Origin: Aridibaculum aurantiacum
GTDB taxonomy: Bacteria > Bacteroidota > Bacteroidia > Chitinophagales > Chitinophagaceae
DNA: 64,000 bases
Reading direction: 5' to 3'
Assembly: GCF_017355875.1 (NCBI RefSeq)
Contig: NZ_JAFEWC010000002.1
Span: 62,001-126,000, forward strand
In this document: positions 43,239 to 51,389 of the stretch, piece by piece
Numbering within the stretch: the stretch's first letter is position 1
Layout: each line of letters opens with the position of its first letter
The notes under the pieces: generated by a model
What the model saw: only the letters and a program-made list of their open reading frames with translations
Told to the model about the DNA's origin: nothing
Databases searched by the model: none
Translations under genes and position numbers: made by a program

Positions 43239-44252
43239 ATGCTTCAGCGCTATTGTTTCGTTGTTTTTGTTGTATGCATTTTTTCTTTTCAGTCGTATGC
43301 ACAAGGTGATTACATAACCAGTAAAGAGGGCAGGTCTATTTTAAATAGGCGGCAGGTGATTAATAATTGCCTGAAAGGGATGAAGAAAGACAAGAGCAAC
43401 CGTGCAGCTGTTTCGATATGCGAGTGCCAGGTGAATAAGATCGACAGGTATTTTACAGCCAAACAATACCGGGAGAATACCAGGCAAGGTGTGATAGATA
43501 TTGGCACTATGATAAAAAAGGACAGCGTGCTGGAAAAGCAGATGAATGCTTGCTATACCAATTCAGGCGTATCGGTATTGTTGCAGGCAGAAGGTTTTGA
43601 AGAAGAGTTTGTAGCGAGTTGTATCACGAGTGTGAATGCAAGCACGGAACGCAGTATTGATGCTAAAAAAGTAAATAGCTTTTGCAACTGCCAATTAAGT
43701 ATGGTAAAAGGAAAAAAGCTAACGGATGCACAAATGGAATCGCTCAGCAATCCTAATTCATTGTTGTTTTACGAGATGATGTACACCTGCGGTGATCCTT
43801 TTGAAACGAGTGATAACATCAACAGGGGCTGGAGTGCATCATCAGCAAGTGATATCAATGGACCGAATAGTGATACGATTCGGGTACTAACGTTGAACGG
43901 GCTGTCGTACATACAAATTAAAACCGGCAGTATGGTCCAGTTCTGGCTGCTGGATACCGGTGCCAGCGATATGCTGGTTAATAAAGACATGGAAGAAACA
44001 CTGAAGGCAGAAGGCTTGATTGGTCAATCTAATTACCTGGGCACTGCAGAGTATGAAATGGCAAATGGTATGATTGACACCTGCCGCCGTTACCAGGTAA
44101 ACAATATCCAGGTTGGAAGTTTCTCGCTTGACAACATCATAATAGCTGTTACTGACAAGGGTAAAAAGGTCATTGCAGGCAAAGGCATGCTAAATAAGTT
44201 TACCACCTGGTATTTAAATAATAAAGAAAACACACTGGTGCTAAGTAAATAA
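43239..44252 (+). CDS. Exported retropepsin-like aspartic protease
   Basis: A 337-residue protein with a signal peptide (FVVFVVCIFSFQSYAQG). Residues 25-190 form a Cys-rich helical domain with about six Cys (CLKG, CECQ, CYTN, CIT, CNCQ, CGD) that may be disulphide-bonded. The C-terminal part is a single-lobed aspartic protease: FWLLDTGASDML (Asp239 in DTGA), followed by flap-like and hydrophobic strands ending in AGKGMLNKFTTWYL. Such proteases act as dimers. The N-terminal domain is unfamiliar to me. It is flanked by repeat-rich regions, with no obvious operon partner. Confidence 0.75.
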   Translation: MLQRYCFVVFVVCIFSFQSYAQGDYITSKEGRSILNRRQVINNCLKGMKKDKSNRAAVSICECQVNKIDRYFTAKQYRENTRQGVIDIGTMIKKDSVLEKQMNACYTNSGVSVLLQAEGFEEEFVASCITSVNASTERSIDAKKVNSFCNCQLSMVKGKKLTDAQMESLSNPNSLLFYEMMYTCGDPFETSDNINRGWSASSASDINGPNSDTIRVLTLNGLSYIQIKTGSMVQFWLLDTGASDMLVNKDMEETLKAEGLIGQSNYLGTAEYEMANGMIDTCRRYQVNNIQVGSFSLDNIIIAVTDKGKKVIAGKGMLNKFTTWYLNNKENTLVLSK

Positions 44253-44291
44253 GTGTTGAGGTTTTTATAAAGGTGTGTAGCTGCTTCTTTT

Positions 44292-44511
44292 GTCACTTTT
44301 ACTTCGCTAGAAAGGAGCAAATATTCTTTTGCAAGCATTATGCTTTATTCAACCATTAAATATTTTCTTTTTTGCTTGTCCAAAAAAGAAACAAAAAAAG
44401 ACAGCCAAGAATGATATACAGCCCATTCTTGGCGGGGCCCTGATTTAGCTTTATTACTACCCTGCCTGCCGGCAGGCAGGTGTGTGAAAAGCAGTTGGGC
44501 CTTGATGCCTT
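44292..44511 (+). repeat. CCGGGAATG-type repeat, copy 4, with altered stem
   Basis: The palindrome at 44405-44432 reads CCAAGAATG...CATTCTTGG: two positions differ from the CCGGGAATG form in both arms, so pairing is preserved. It also includes the perfect CCTGCCTGCC/GGCAGGCAGG palindrome at 44461-44480 and ends GGGCCTTGATGCCT. Confidence 0.75.
44461..44480. repeat. Perfect 20-bp palindrome CCTGCCTGCC/GGCAGGCAGG
   Basis: Also perfect at 45095-45114 and 51271-51290; degenerate copies at 42775, 45013, 47052, 51135 and (partial) 3711-3729. Confidence 0.75.
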
Positions 44512-45012
44512 AATTATTAGCAAGGGGTTTTCCTTTTTTCACTTTACATTTTACATGTTACATTTTGCATTTGCCTAACTCATAAATCACAACTCCTCTC
44601 TCATCATTCATCCGTGTTCTCTTTTTTTTATTCTGCATTTGTTTCATTCATCATTCTGTTCTTAGACTTTTTCTTTCGACATCATAAAAACAGCGTCAAG
44701 AAAAATGACAGATACTGCGTTAAGAAAGAAAATAGATGTTATAAGAGTATGGAATTATTGATATCCGGTAAGTCCTACAAAAGCTTAATTACTGATAAAA
44801 GTTGTGACTTATTTTCTTTTAGCAGGAGAAGTCATTTTTAGCTGTTGTTATGGAGTCTTGAATTTTTGGTTCTTTTGTTTCAAGACAAAAGAACAAGCAG
44901 ATGTGGAATAGGTGTTACCCCTACAACCAAATTTGGTAGTAGCTTAAAACCTAATCCTACTACTTAATATTTAATCTTCTTCTGTCACTTTTTGCTTCGC
45001 AAAAATAACCAA

Positions 45013-45032
45013 CCTGCTTGCCGGTAGGCAGG
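45013..45032. repeat. CCTGCCTGCC-type palindrome, degenerate
   Basis: Arms CCTGCTTGCC and GGTAGGCAGG; inserted within the hairpin repeat copy 5, interrupting its AAAAATAACC/AAAGGCG part. Confidence 0.6.
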
Positions 45033-45094
45033 AAAGGCGCTCGATAATGATATACGACGCATTTTCGGCATTTGCTATCAAGTTGTAGTACTAC

Positions 45095-45114
45095 CCTGCC
45101 TGCCGGCAGGCAGG
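45095..45114. repeat. Perfect 20-bp palindrome CCTGCCTGCC/GGCAGGCAGG
   Basis: Identical to 44461-44480, at the same position relative to the surrounding hairpin repeat. Confidence 0.75.
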
Positions 45115-45256
45115 TGTGTGAAGATCATTGGGGCCTTGATGCCTTGATTGATCACAAGTAACTTTTAATTCATCATTCATCATTCATAATTCATAATTCG
45201 TCTCTCATCATCCATTGGTGTTCCTCCAGCTGGCGCAACAGTTCTGCAGCTGTTGG

Positions 45257-46837
45257 TCATATGTCCAGTTCACCTTCTGCATCCTGCTTCGGTCTATAAT
45301 ATTTAAAGAACAGCCAGCCGCCTACGATCCCGGATACCAAGCCCCCGACATGCGCGATGTTATTTACATTAGGAATGAAGAAGCCCATAAACAGGCTGAT
45401 CCCTGCAGTGCATGCAAGCAGCGTATACATAAACGTCTTCAGCTCCCTGGGAAAGATGCCGGTAAGCACCATAGCTACCAATATTCCATACAAACCAAAG
45501 ATGGCACCGGATGCACCTACGCTTAGTTCATAATCAGAGAATGCCATGGTAGCTGCCGACGCGCATAAACCGGTGAGTAGGAAGAAAAGAATTAGCCTCG
45601 CTCTTCCAATAACAGGCTCCACAAATAAGCCAGCCAGGTATAGTGAGAGCATGTTCATGACAAGGTGTACAATACTACCATGAAGAAAGACAGAAGTGAG
45701 CAGTCGCCAGTATTCACCTTGTCTCACGCCTGATCTAAACAAGCCACCCCACTCCACCAGTTTGGCGTTGTATACCTGCATCACATCGCTGCCTGACAGC
45801 ACTACCAGTGCATACACGATGAAGCAAATAAAGATTAACGCAGTTGTTGCATATGCATCACGGGTTGGTAGCCAAGACTGCAGGTTAAGGAGAAGGTCCT
45901 CCTTGATTGTATAGTTTTTACGAAAGAACCAGCGGGCCTTGTTCATATGGATGCCGGGAATTATAACCATTACGAACCATACAGCCATACAAATGGTCCA
46001 ACTGCCAAACACCCATGGCAACTTGTTGCCGGTGCGATGAGCAAATGTCCCTTCTATTGGTTTAAGCAGGTAGACCTTATGGTCGTCACTATAAGTTATG
46101 TACATATCGCTTTTGCGTGCAGCTGCCATGAATTCGTCCCTATCATTATTGTTGGGCAATTGCTCGAGGTAATTGAACTTAAAACTCTTGTTCTTGTAGT
46201 AGTCGTTCATGCTTCGCTCGATAAACGCGTTCCACTCCTGCTCCTTGTTAGCATCGGCGGTATGGCTTGATATACTGGTATGATAACTATAGGTGAGAAA
46301 AGCATGCGCTGGCTTTAGTGTATCCCCGAGGTGATTGCTCATCGGTACGGCAATGTAGATTTTGAAGTGAAGCGTTTCACTTCTTTTACCAGAATAGTAA
46401 GAGGAGTATTTTATTCCTGGATAATTATGCTGAATGACATAAAACCCTGGCTGGTAATACTTGGTTGAGGGCAACGTGGCTATGTCACTTACCATGTTCA
46501 ATGTTGTGAGTGTCCCGGTCGCCTTTTCTACATAATTAACAGACAGGCCAGCAGGCAATGCTATAGTGGCCATAGCAACCATATAGTACAAGCCACGAAC
46601 GCGACCATCATCCCGATCCAGCTTTAGTGCATGAACGCGTTTGCGGATCAATAGCATAACTAATAAAAATCCGAAGCAAATGGGTAACCACCACTCAAGA
46701 ACATCTTCACGAAAAACATTGACCTGTAGCAAAACAATAAATACCCAGTATACCAGGACATAGGTTGCGGTAAGTATTAGCGAGTACTTCGCCAGGGGAT
46801 AGAAAGCGAGGCGTAGTTTAGGTTGCAGCTTCTTCAT
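45257..46837 (-). CDS. Rhomboid-family intramembrane serine protease with N-terminal extension
   Basis: A 526-residue membrane protein. Two or more hydrophobic helices plus an extramembrane domain make up the first 300 residues (TLNMVSDIATLPSTKYY, a soluble stretch to about 255). The rhomboid core is C-terminal: GEYWRLLTSVFLHGSIVHLVMNM (in part), nucleophile Ser in SVGASGAIFGLYG, and the His in NNIAHVGGLVSG. Ser and His form the catalytic dyad within the bilayer. The extension is longer than in minimal rhomboids and its role is unknown. ATG 46837 is preferred to the TTG 15 bases upstream. Confidence 0.85.
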   Translation of the reverse strand: MKKLQPKLRLAFYPLAKYSLILTATYVLVYWVFIVLLQVNVFREDVLEWWLPICFGFLLVMLLIRKRVHALKLDRDDGRVRGLYYMVAMATIALPAGLSVNYVEKATGTLTTLNMVSDIATLPSTKYYQPGFYVIQHNYPGIKYSSYYSGKRSETLHFKIYIAVPMSNHLGDTLKPAHAFLTYSYHTSISSHTADANKEQEWNAFIERSMNDYYKNKSFKFNYLEQLPNNNDRDEFMAAARKSDMYITYSDDHKVYLLKPIEGTFAHRTGNKLPWVFGSWTICMAVWFVMVIIPGIHMNKARWFFRKNYTIKEDLLLNLQSWLPTRDAYATTALIFICFIVYALVVLSGSDVMQVYNAKLVEWGGLFRSGVRQGEYWRLLTSVFLHGSIVHLVMNMLSLYLAGLFVEPVIGRARLILFFLLTGLCASAATMAFSDYELSVGASGAIFGLYGILVAMVLTGIFPRELKTFMYTLLACTAGISLFMGFFIPNVNNIAHVGGLVSGIVGGWLFFKYYRPKQDAEGELDI

Positions 46838-47051
46838 AAACAGTAGCCGCAATATAACCCTGTTGTTGTATTTGTTTTGCGGCCGTGTTATGCGGGGTCT
46901 TACAACAGCGAGAACTTATAGTTATTAGTAACTGCCTTGCCGGTTGGCGCATTGATCACCCTGTTGGTAAAAGTGTTGCGGTATTATTGGTTGAAGTTAT
47001 AAAGAAGGTCCCAGCTCTCTGTAGTGTTGCGCAGGGCAATTACGAAGGAAA

Positions 47052-47071
47052 CCTGCCTGCCTGTAGGCAGG
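47052..47071. repeat. CCTGCCTGCC-type palindrome, degenerate
   Basis: Arms CCTGCCTGCC and TGTAGGCAGG; it lies about 30 bases before the transposase remnant. Confidence 0.6.
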
Positions 47072-47098
47072 ATCAAAAGCCAGTCTGTGACTGGTAGT

Positions 47099-47197
47099 GT
47101 TGATTCTATATTATCCAGACTTGATTATCTCCGGAATAATCCTGTTCGGGCAGGAATTTTAAAGAAGGCAGAGGAATATATTCTTGTGCGGCTGGGG
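47099..47197 (+). pseudogene. C-terminal remnant of a REP-associated tyrosine transposase (RAYT)
   Basis: The frame reads DYLRNNPVRAGILKKAEEYI, the highly conserved C-terminal motif of Y1/IS200-like REP-associated transposases (usually I-H-x-NPV-x-AG-x-V). Everything upstream (the HUH and Tyr regions) is missing, and a palindrome and unrelated sequence replace it. RAYTs move or domesticate short palindromic REP elements, and this remnant sits among many such palindromes. Confidence 0.75.
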
Positions 47198-47307
47198 TCT
47201 CGAATGGGACTCTGACAATTGAGGTCATGGTCAATTGAACATCTTGGCACTGTAGGGTCCCTTGGCAAATGCACGATAACTTTCAAGGAGAACCCGCAGG
47301 GACGAAA
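47192..47307 (+). repeat. MITE-like repeat, copy 1
   Basis: CTGGGGTCT at the start and AAGGAGAACCCGCAGGGAC at the end form imperfect inverted ends; the middle has TGTAGGGTCCCTTGGCAAATGCACGA. The same plan is found at 51540-51644, 63471-63587 and 63785-63908. Confidence 0.65.
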
Positions 47308-47313
47308 GGCCAG

Positions 47314-48204
47314 TTAGCTAACTTTTTGTTGATCGATGATGTCTTGCGTCAGCAGGCTACAAAATTTCTTCACGGCTTGCTTTTCGTATGCTTCTTTCAG
47401 TGAAATGATCATGGCGGTTCGGACCATATCGCTGCCCTTGATGGGTATGGTAACCAAGTCTTCCTCTTTCACGCTGGTTTGCACCAGGATACCGTGCCAC
47501 TTCCCTGTTTTCACTAGGTCTGTTATGGTAGGGATGTCATTCACTTCAATAGAGATTTTAGGGCTCAAACCACTCCTGTCAAATGCTTTGATTATAAAAT
47601 GGCTGGTACTGTCTCCTTTTGTCGATATCACCAAAGGAAGCTGGCAAATCTCTTCCAGTGTGATAGATGTTTTACCGGATAAGGGAGATGTTACGGAAGT
47701 AACGAAGGTCACAGCGGAATTAAAAAGAGGTTGATATTTTAAATGATGTGCATTGGTGGATTCGTTAAACACCAGGATTAAGTCTAATTCAAGCTGGTTT
47801 AGATCTTCAATCAACCCTTCAGAAGTGCCATATACAACACGAATATTAATACTAGGGAACTCACTGGCAAAACGAACCAACGCCGGGGTAAGGATACTGC
47901 GTAGTCCATAGGTAACCCCGATGGAAAGTGTGCCAACATTCAGCTCGTTCAAATCATTTAGCAATAACAAACCTTCATTCGCTTTATGGACACTTTGCGC
48001 GGCATAAGATGCAAACAGTGCCCCTGCTTCCGTAAGTGTTATCCGTTTCCCTATTCTGTTGAACAAAGGAGTATTGAGCTCTTCTTCCAGCTGTTTAATC
48101 TGTTGGGATAAGGTGCTTTGGCTTATATGCAAGCTATCGGCAGCTTCGGTAAAATTGAGCAATTCCTTTGCCTTCAGGAAGTATCTCAGCTGTCTTAGTT
48201 CCAT
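47314..48204 (-). CDS. LysR-family transcriptional regulator
   Basis: A 296-residue regulator with an N-terminal winged HTH (MELRQLRYFLKAKELLNFTE, then SQSTLSQQIKQLEEEL; 1-60) and a periplasmic-binding-like effector domain (about 90-290). It is divergent from the MFS transporter gene with a 101-bp gap containing a 34-bp dyad (48214-48247), a standard arrangement for LysR autoregulation and control of the neighbour. The effector is likely the transporter's substrate, which is unknown. Confidence 0.9.
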   Translation of the reverse strand: MELRQLRYFLKAKELLNFTEAADSLHISQSTLSQQIKQLEEELNTPLFNRIGKRITLTEAGALFASYAAQSVHKANEGLLLLNDLNELNVGTLSIGVTYGLRSILTPALVRFASEFPSINIRVVYGTSEGLIEDLNQLELDLILVFNESTNAHHLKYQPLFNSAVTFVTSVTSPLSGKTSITLEEICQLPLVISTKGDSTSHFIIKAFDRSGLSPKISIEVNDIPTITDLVKTGKWHGILVQTSVKEEDLVTIPIKGSDMVRTAMIISLKEAYEKQAVKKFCSLLTQDIIDQQKVS

Positions 48205-48213
48205 AATGTTAAT

Positions 48214-48247
48214 CGGTATTATCGATCATTCTTATCGAAAAATACCG
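48214..48247. promoter_or_regulatory. LysR-type operator dyad
   Basis: CGGTATT...AATACCG outer arms and TCGAT-N7-ATCGA inner arms form a 34-bp near-symmetrical site 10 bases from the LysR ATG and 59 bases from the MFS ATG. The inner arms fit the T-N11-A type sites used by LysR proteins. Confidence 0.6.
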
Positions 48248-48305
48248 TTTTACAAATCTATTCAGTCTTCCAAACTTTGCCTCGAGAAAATTAGAAAGAT
48301 CACCT

Positions 48306-49529
48306 ATGTCCTTAGAAGTACTAAAACCCTCTATCACAAAGAACGTTGCGTTAGGTTGTGCTCAAATTCTTTTGTGGGGCGGCTCGTATTTCATTTTATC
48401 GATCCTGGCGGAACCGATCATGCAGGAGACAGGCTGGTCATACCAGATGGTTTATGGCGCCCTTTCCCTGTCGCTGTTGATTTCAGGGTTGCTATTGCCT
48501 CGAATCGGAAAGATCATAGGTGAAAATGAGAAAAATTTTGTTTTGCCTTATGCAGGTATCATCATGGCTTTGGGTCTAACTGTCATTGGCTTTTCAGAAC
48601 ATTATTTCTTATTCCTGGTAGGTTGGACTATCGTAGGTGTTGCCATGGGAATGGGCTTATATGATGCACTGTTTGCTTCACTTGGAAAAAGCTACGGAAA
48701 GGCCACAAGCAGGGTAATTGTTCAGGTAACGCTGATTGCCAGCCTGGCTCCAACCATTTCCTGGTTTATTGTCTCGCTTCTGCTGAGTGACTACGGTTGG
48801 CGTACTGCCTGTTTTATATATGCGGCCATATTGCTCGTCACTATATTACCTATTCATCGATACACTTTACCTCCTGCAGGGAGCAAAGCCGCCATAAAAC
48901 CACAGCTGAATGATAAAAAGACAAATCCACACAAGCCTTTCCGTTCCAGGATCTATTACCTGTTGCTTGTAAATTTTACGGTTGGTGCTGTTTTGACAAC
49001 AGGTATTGTCATTCATTTGATTGACATTTTGCTGGATAAAGAGATGGCAATGGCAGCTGTAGTTAGTGCTGTTGCTTTCTTAGGGCCAAGCCAGGCAGGT
49101 GTTCGGGTACTGGAGTTAGTGTTCTCCAGAAATGCACCTGTTAAGACAGCCATCATTTCAGCTGTCATTACGCTCGTTGGCATTCTATTGTTATCGCTCA
49201 ATCCCAATTTTGCAATACCGGGAATCATTCTATTCGGTATGGGAAACGGTATGCGTTCTATTTTAAGAGGAACGTTGCCTTTAGCAATTTTCGGACAGGA
49301 AAATTATGCCGTCGCTGTAGGAAAACTTGCCCGAATGCCTTTGATCGCCCAGGCACTAACACCTTTTATCGGGAGCTTTTTGATAGAGCAGTTTAGCGTA
49401 ACGGTATTTCTCAATGCATGCTGCTTGTTGGCACTCATCAATATCGTTTTCTTTTTGATGGTGCCGAAACTAATGCCTCAACAAAATGAATCGAGGAGAA
49501 GCATTGCAGTTAGCATGGCCAATAAATAA
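48306..49529 (+). CDS. Major facilitator superfamily transporter
   Basis: A 407-residue membrane protein with about 12 hydrophobic helices and a hydrophilic central loop (about 190-215: PPAGSKAAIKPQLNDKKTNPHK region). MFS features include GRIGKxxGE-like loop LPRIGKIIGENEK between helices 2 and 3 and the charged loops between helices 8 and 9. The substrate cannot be told. It is controlled most likely by the divergent LysR regulator. The GNAT gene follows 47 bases downstream and is probably co-transcribed. Confidence 0.88.
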   Translation: MSLEVLKPSITKNVALGCAQILLWGGSYFILSILAEPIMQETGWSYQMVYGALSLSLLISGLLLPRIGKIIGENEKNFVLPYAGIIMALGLTVIGFSEHYFLFLVGWTIVGVAMGMGLYDALFASLGKSYGKATSRVIVQVTLIASLAPTISWFIVSLLLSDYGWRTACFIYAAILLVTILPIHRYTLPPAGSKAAIKPQLNDKKTNPHKPFRSRIYYLLLVNFTVGAVLTTGIVIHLIDILLDKEMAMAAVVSAVAFLGPSQAGVRVLELVFSRNAPVKTAIISAVITLVGILLLSLNPNFAIPGIILFGMGNGMRSILRGTLPLAIFGQENYAVAVGKLARMPLIAQALTPFIGSFLIEQFSVTVFLNACCLLALINIVFFLMVPKLMPQQNESRRSIAVSMANK

Positions 49530-49576
49530 AGCTGATTAGAATTATTACATAGAACACTTAATTAAATTTTTACAAA

Positions 49577-50092
49577 ATGGAACATAACTTCAGAAAAGCC
49601 ACTATGGCGGAGCTAGATCAAATATGGAGCATTCTACAACGAGCCATTGAACGCAGGAAAACGGACGGCAGCAACCAGTGGCAGGATGGTTACCCGAACC
49701 CGGAAGTTGTAAGGAATGACATTGACCAAGAAGTGGGTTTTGTATTGACGGAAGGAGAGACCGTAGTTGGATATACCGCAGTATTGATCAATGATGAACC
49801 AGAGTATGCCCATATAGAGGGGAAGTGGCTAACGGACGGTGATTTTGTAGTGTTTCACCGGGTAGCCATTTCTGAAAACCATTTGGGCAAAGGCTTAGCT
49901 AAAAAGATTTTAGCATTTATAGAATCGTATGCGCTCAGCAACAACATTTACAGCATTAAAGCGGACACCAATTTTGATAACGTTGCTATGATGAAGACGT
50001 TTGAAAAAGCAGGCTATGTTTATTGTGGTGAAGTATATTTTAGAGGAAGCCCAAGAAAGGCATATGAGAAAGTTTTGACTAAAGCTGCATAG
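49577..50092 (+). CDS. GNAT-family N-acetyltransferase
   Basis: A 171-residue acetyltransferase with a GNAT fold: VGYTAVLIND (beta-4), FHRVAISENHLGKGLAKKIL (the acetyl-CoA-binding R/Q-x-x-G-x-G/A motif as ENHLGKGLA), and FEKAGYVYCGEV near the C-terminus. The acceptor is unknown. It lies 47 bases after the MFS transporter gene and is probably part of the same LysR-controlled operon. Confidence 0.88.
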   Translation: MEHNFRKATMAELDQIWSILQRAIERRKTDGSNQWQDGYPNPEVVRNDIDQEVGFVLTEGETVVGYTAVLINDEPEYAHIEGKWLTDGDFVVFHRVAISENHLGKGLAKKILAFIESYALSNNIYSIKADTNFDNVAMMKTFEKAGYVYCGEVYFRGSPRKAYEKVLTKAA

Positions 50093-50396
50093 AAATCAGT
50101 GCAGCAAGGAGCGGTGCAATGGTGTTTGATCTTGTGTGTGTGCGCTTGGGCCAAAGTATTAAAAACAGGAAATGTAAACCATAGTTCTATTCGCCCGCAG
50201 CACTCTATTGCCTAGTGATAAGTTCAGGAAAATACCTCCTGTAAAAGCTTGCACTTAACAATTTGAGTTTATACTTTTACCTGCTGCTAATCCTTCCGTT
50301 ATAAGATCGTTCTGATAGTATTGCGAGTGCCAGGGAACATTCTACGACAGGCAACTACCAATAGGCATTTTCTTTCATCACTTAATACTTTACCAA
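50093..50396. other. Intergenic region, 304 bases
   Basis: Nothing gene-like was seen. ATTTGAG followed by TATACTTTTAC near 50260-50280 is a possible promoter for the lipoprotein gene (TTTG and a TAnnTTTA-like -7), though it lies over 100 bases upstream. Confidence 0.3.
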
Positions 50397-50963
50397 ATGA
50401 AAAGAAAACTATCAAACAGCCCATTTCTTTTGTGTGGATTGCTGCTGTTAGCGATTTCCTGCACAAAACAAGTAGCAAACGACGCCGCACCTGGAGAGGT
50501 GACGTCAAACGCTGCATTATCTGAAAAATCAAAGTCTGAAAATGACAAATCAGATCTGCTGAAATCGGTGAAACAGGCTACTTCCAGGTTCCATTCTACC
50601 ACCCAGGCATTGAAAGCCGGCTATGAGCGCGATGATCATTGTGTATCTCACCCTCTTCTGGGAGGCATGGGTTACCACTGGCTTAATCCTTCGCTGGTTG
50701 ATCCGGTGTTTGATCCCCTGAAACCTGAGGTGATACTTTATGCCACTGGTCCTGACGGTAACCTGCGCATGGTAGCGTTGGAATATATTGTAATAAATAC
50801 CGGGCAGCCGCATCCGAAGTTTGGCGATCAGCTACTGGATGTTGGTGGCGTACCACCGCTTGCAGCACAGGGCATAGATCACTGGAGCCTTCATGTTTGG
50901 TTATACGAGCACAATCCTCGAGGTATTTTCCAACCATTCAATCCTAATATCACTTGTCCTTAG
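50397..50963 (+). CDS. Lipoprotein of unknown function
   Basis: A 188-residue protein with a lipoprotein signal (LLCGLLLLAISC, Cys22) and a short Ser/Lys-rich linker. The globular part has GMGYHWLNPSLVDPVFDPLKPEVILYATGPDGNLRMVALEY (given in part: GYHWLNPSL, FDPLKPEVILY, RMVALEY), and a DHWSLHVWLYEHNPRGIFQP C-terminus. I recall a conserved family with the same HWLN, LDP-x-xPE-x-L-x-Y and HVW-x-W/Y-x-NP-x-G-x-F motifs in Actinobacteria and Bacteroidota, of unknown function. The repeated His residues suggest metal binding, but this is inference. It stands alone. Confidence 0.75.
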   Translation: MKRKLSNSPFLLCGLLLLAISCTKQVANDAAPGEVTSNAALSEKSKSENDKSDLLKSVKQATSRFHSTTQALKAGYERDDHCVSHPLLGGMGYHWLNPSLVDPVFDPLKPEVILYATGPDGNLRMVALEYIVINTGQPHPKFGDQLLDVGGVPPLAAQGIDHWSLHVWLYEHNPRGIFQPFNPNITCP

Positions 50964-50998
50964 AACTCAAAAAGAGTTTCCTTTTTCACGATCTTGTT

Positions 50999-51026
50999 CG
51001 GGGTGCTTTCAGGGGAAAGCGCCCCG
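50999..51026 (+). terminator. Hairpin after the lipoprotein gene
   Basis: 12-bp stem CGGGGTGCTTTC/GAAAGCGCCCCG (one G-U pair) with an AGGG loop, 36 bases after the stop. It lacks a T-run; a smaller AACTC/GAGTT hairpin with CCTTTTTC just before it (50964-50986) may do the terminating. Confidence 0.45.
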
Positions 51027-51079
51027 TGCTATTTAGGGAAACATAAATTCAAATGCCGACTTGTCAGTCTTTCCGTTGT

Positions 51080-51171
51080 CGAGAATGATTACACCCCGTT
51101 CCTTTCCTTGTTCCCTGATTAAGCATAAGTGCTACCTGCCTACCGGCAGGCAGGTTGTGACTTCAGCATAG
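51080..51171 (+). repeat. Variant hairpin repeat (GTTCC stem)
   Basis: GAATGATTACACCCCGTTCCTTTCC, then TTGTTCCCTGATTAAGC, a degenerate palindrome at 51135-51154, and TTGTGACTTCAGC. It shares its first and last thirds with 31366-31489. Confidence 0.6.
51135..51154. repeat. CCTGCCTGCC-type palindrome, one mismatch
   Basis: CCTGCCTACC and GGCAGGCAGG arms; inserted in the variant hairpin repeat 51080-51171. Confidence 0.65.
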
Positions 51172-51238
51172 GTTTTTCATGCATATTCCCTTTTTGGAAC
51201 TTTTTATATCATCGTTTTAAGCAGCTTGCTAACTTATC

Positions 51239-51389
51239 AAGGCATCAACGTCCCGCTGCTGTTTACAACACCTGCCTGCCGGCAGGCAGGGTAGTACAAA
51301 AGCTCAATAGTAAGACTCCGGGAATGGGCTGTATATCATTCCCGGTCGCCTTTTTTTTGGTTACTTTTTGGGCACACAAAAAAAGTGAC
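51239..51389 (-). repeat. CCGGGAATG-hairpin dispersed repeat, copy 6 (inverted)
   Basis: Palindrome at 51318-51345; a perfect CCTGCCTGCC palindrome (51271-51290) is inserted between the AAGGCATCAACG end and the GTAGTACAAAAGCTC segment. Closest to the copy at 31551-31682. Confidence 0.75.
51271..51290. repeat. Perfect 20-bp palindrome CCTGCCTGCC/GGCAGGCAGG
   Basis: Third perfect copy, within hairpin repeat copy 6. Confidence 0.75.

Larger units (their letters stand above)
44984..45145 (+). repeat. CCGGGAATG-type repeat, copy 5, degenerate
   Basis: GTCACTTTTTGCTTCGC start, a decayed palindrome at 45042-45067 (CGATAATG...CATTTTCG), and GTAGTACTACCCTGCC then GGGGCCTTGATGCCTT at the end. A CCTGCTTGCCGGTAGGCAGG-like palindrome is inserted at 45013-45032. 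Confidence 0.65.
44253..45256. other. Repeat-rich intergenic region, 1 kb
   Basis: Holds two direct full copies of the CCGGGAATG-type repeat (44292-44511 and 44984-45145), a hairpin GTTCTTTTGT/ACAAAAGAAC at 44869-44894, three 20-bp palindromes, and TCATTCAT/ACATTTTACA simple sequence (44539-44630 and 45165-45225). An open frame at 44614-44841 is low-complexity and not coding-like. Confidence 0.55.
46838..47313. other. Intergenic region with transposase remnant and MITE-like repeat
   Basis: Includes the RAYT remnant (47099-47197), a palindrome (47052-47071) directly before it, and a MITE-like repeat copy (47192-47307) directly after it. Residual open frames have no recognisable sequence. Confidence 0.5.

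Noticed and set aside
44614-44841. 75-residue open frame rich in Phe and Lys
   Set aside because: Low-complexity DNA between repeats, no start context, no conserved motif.
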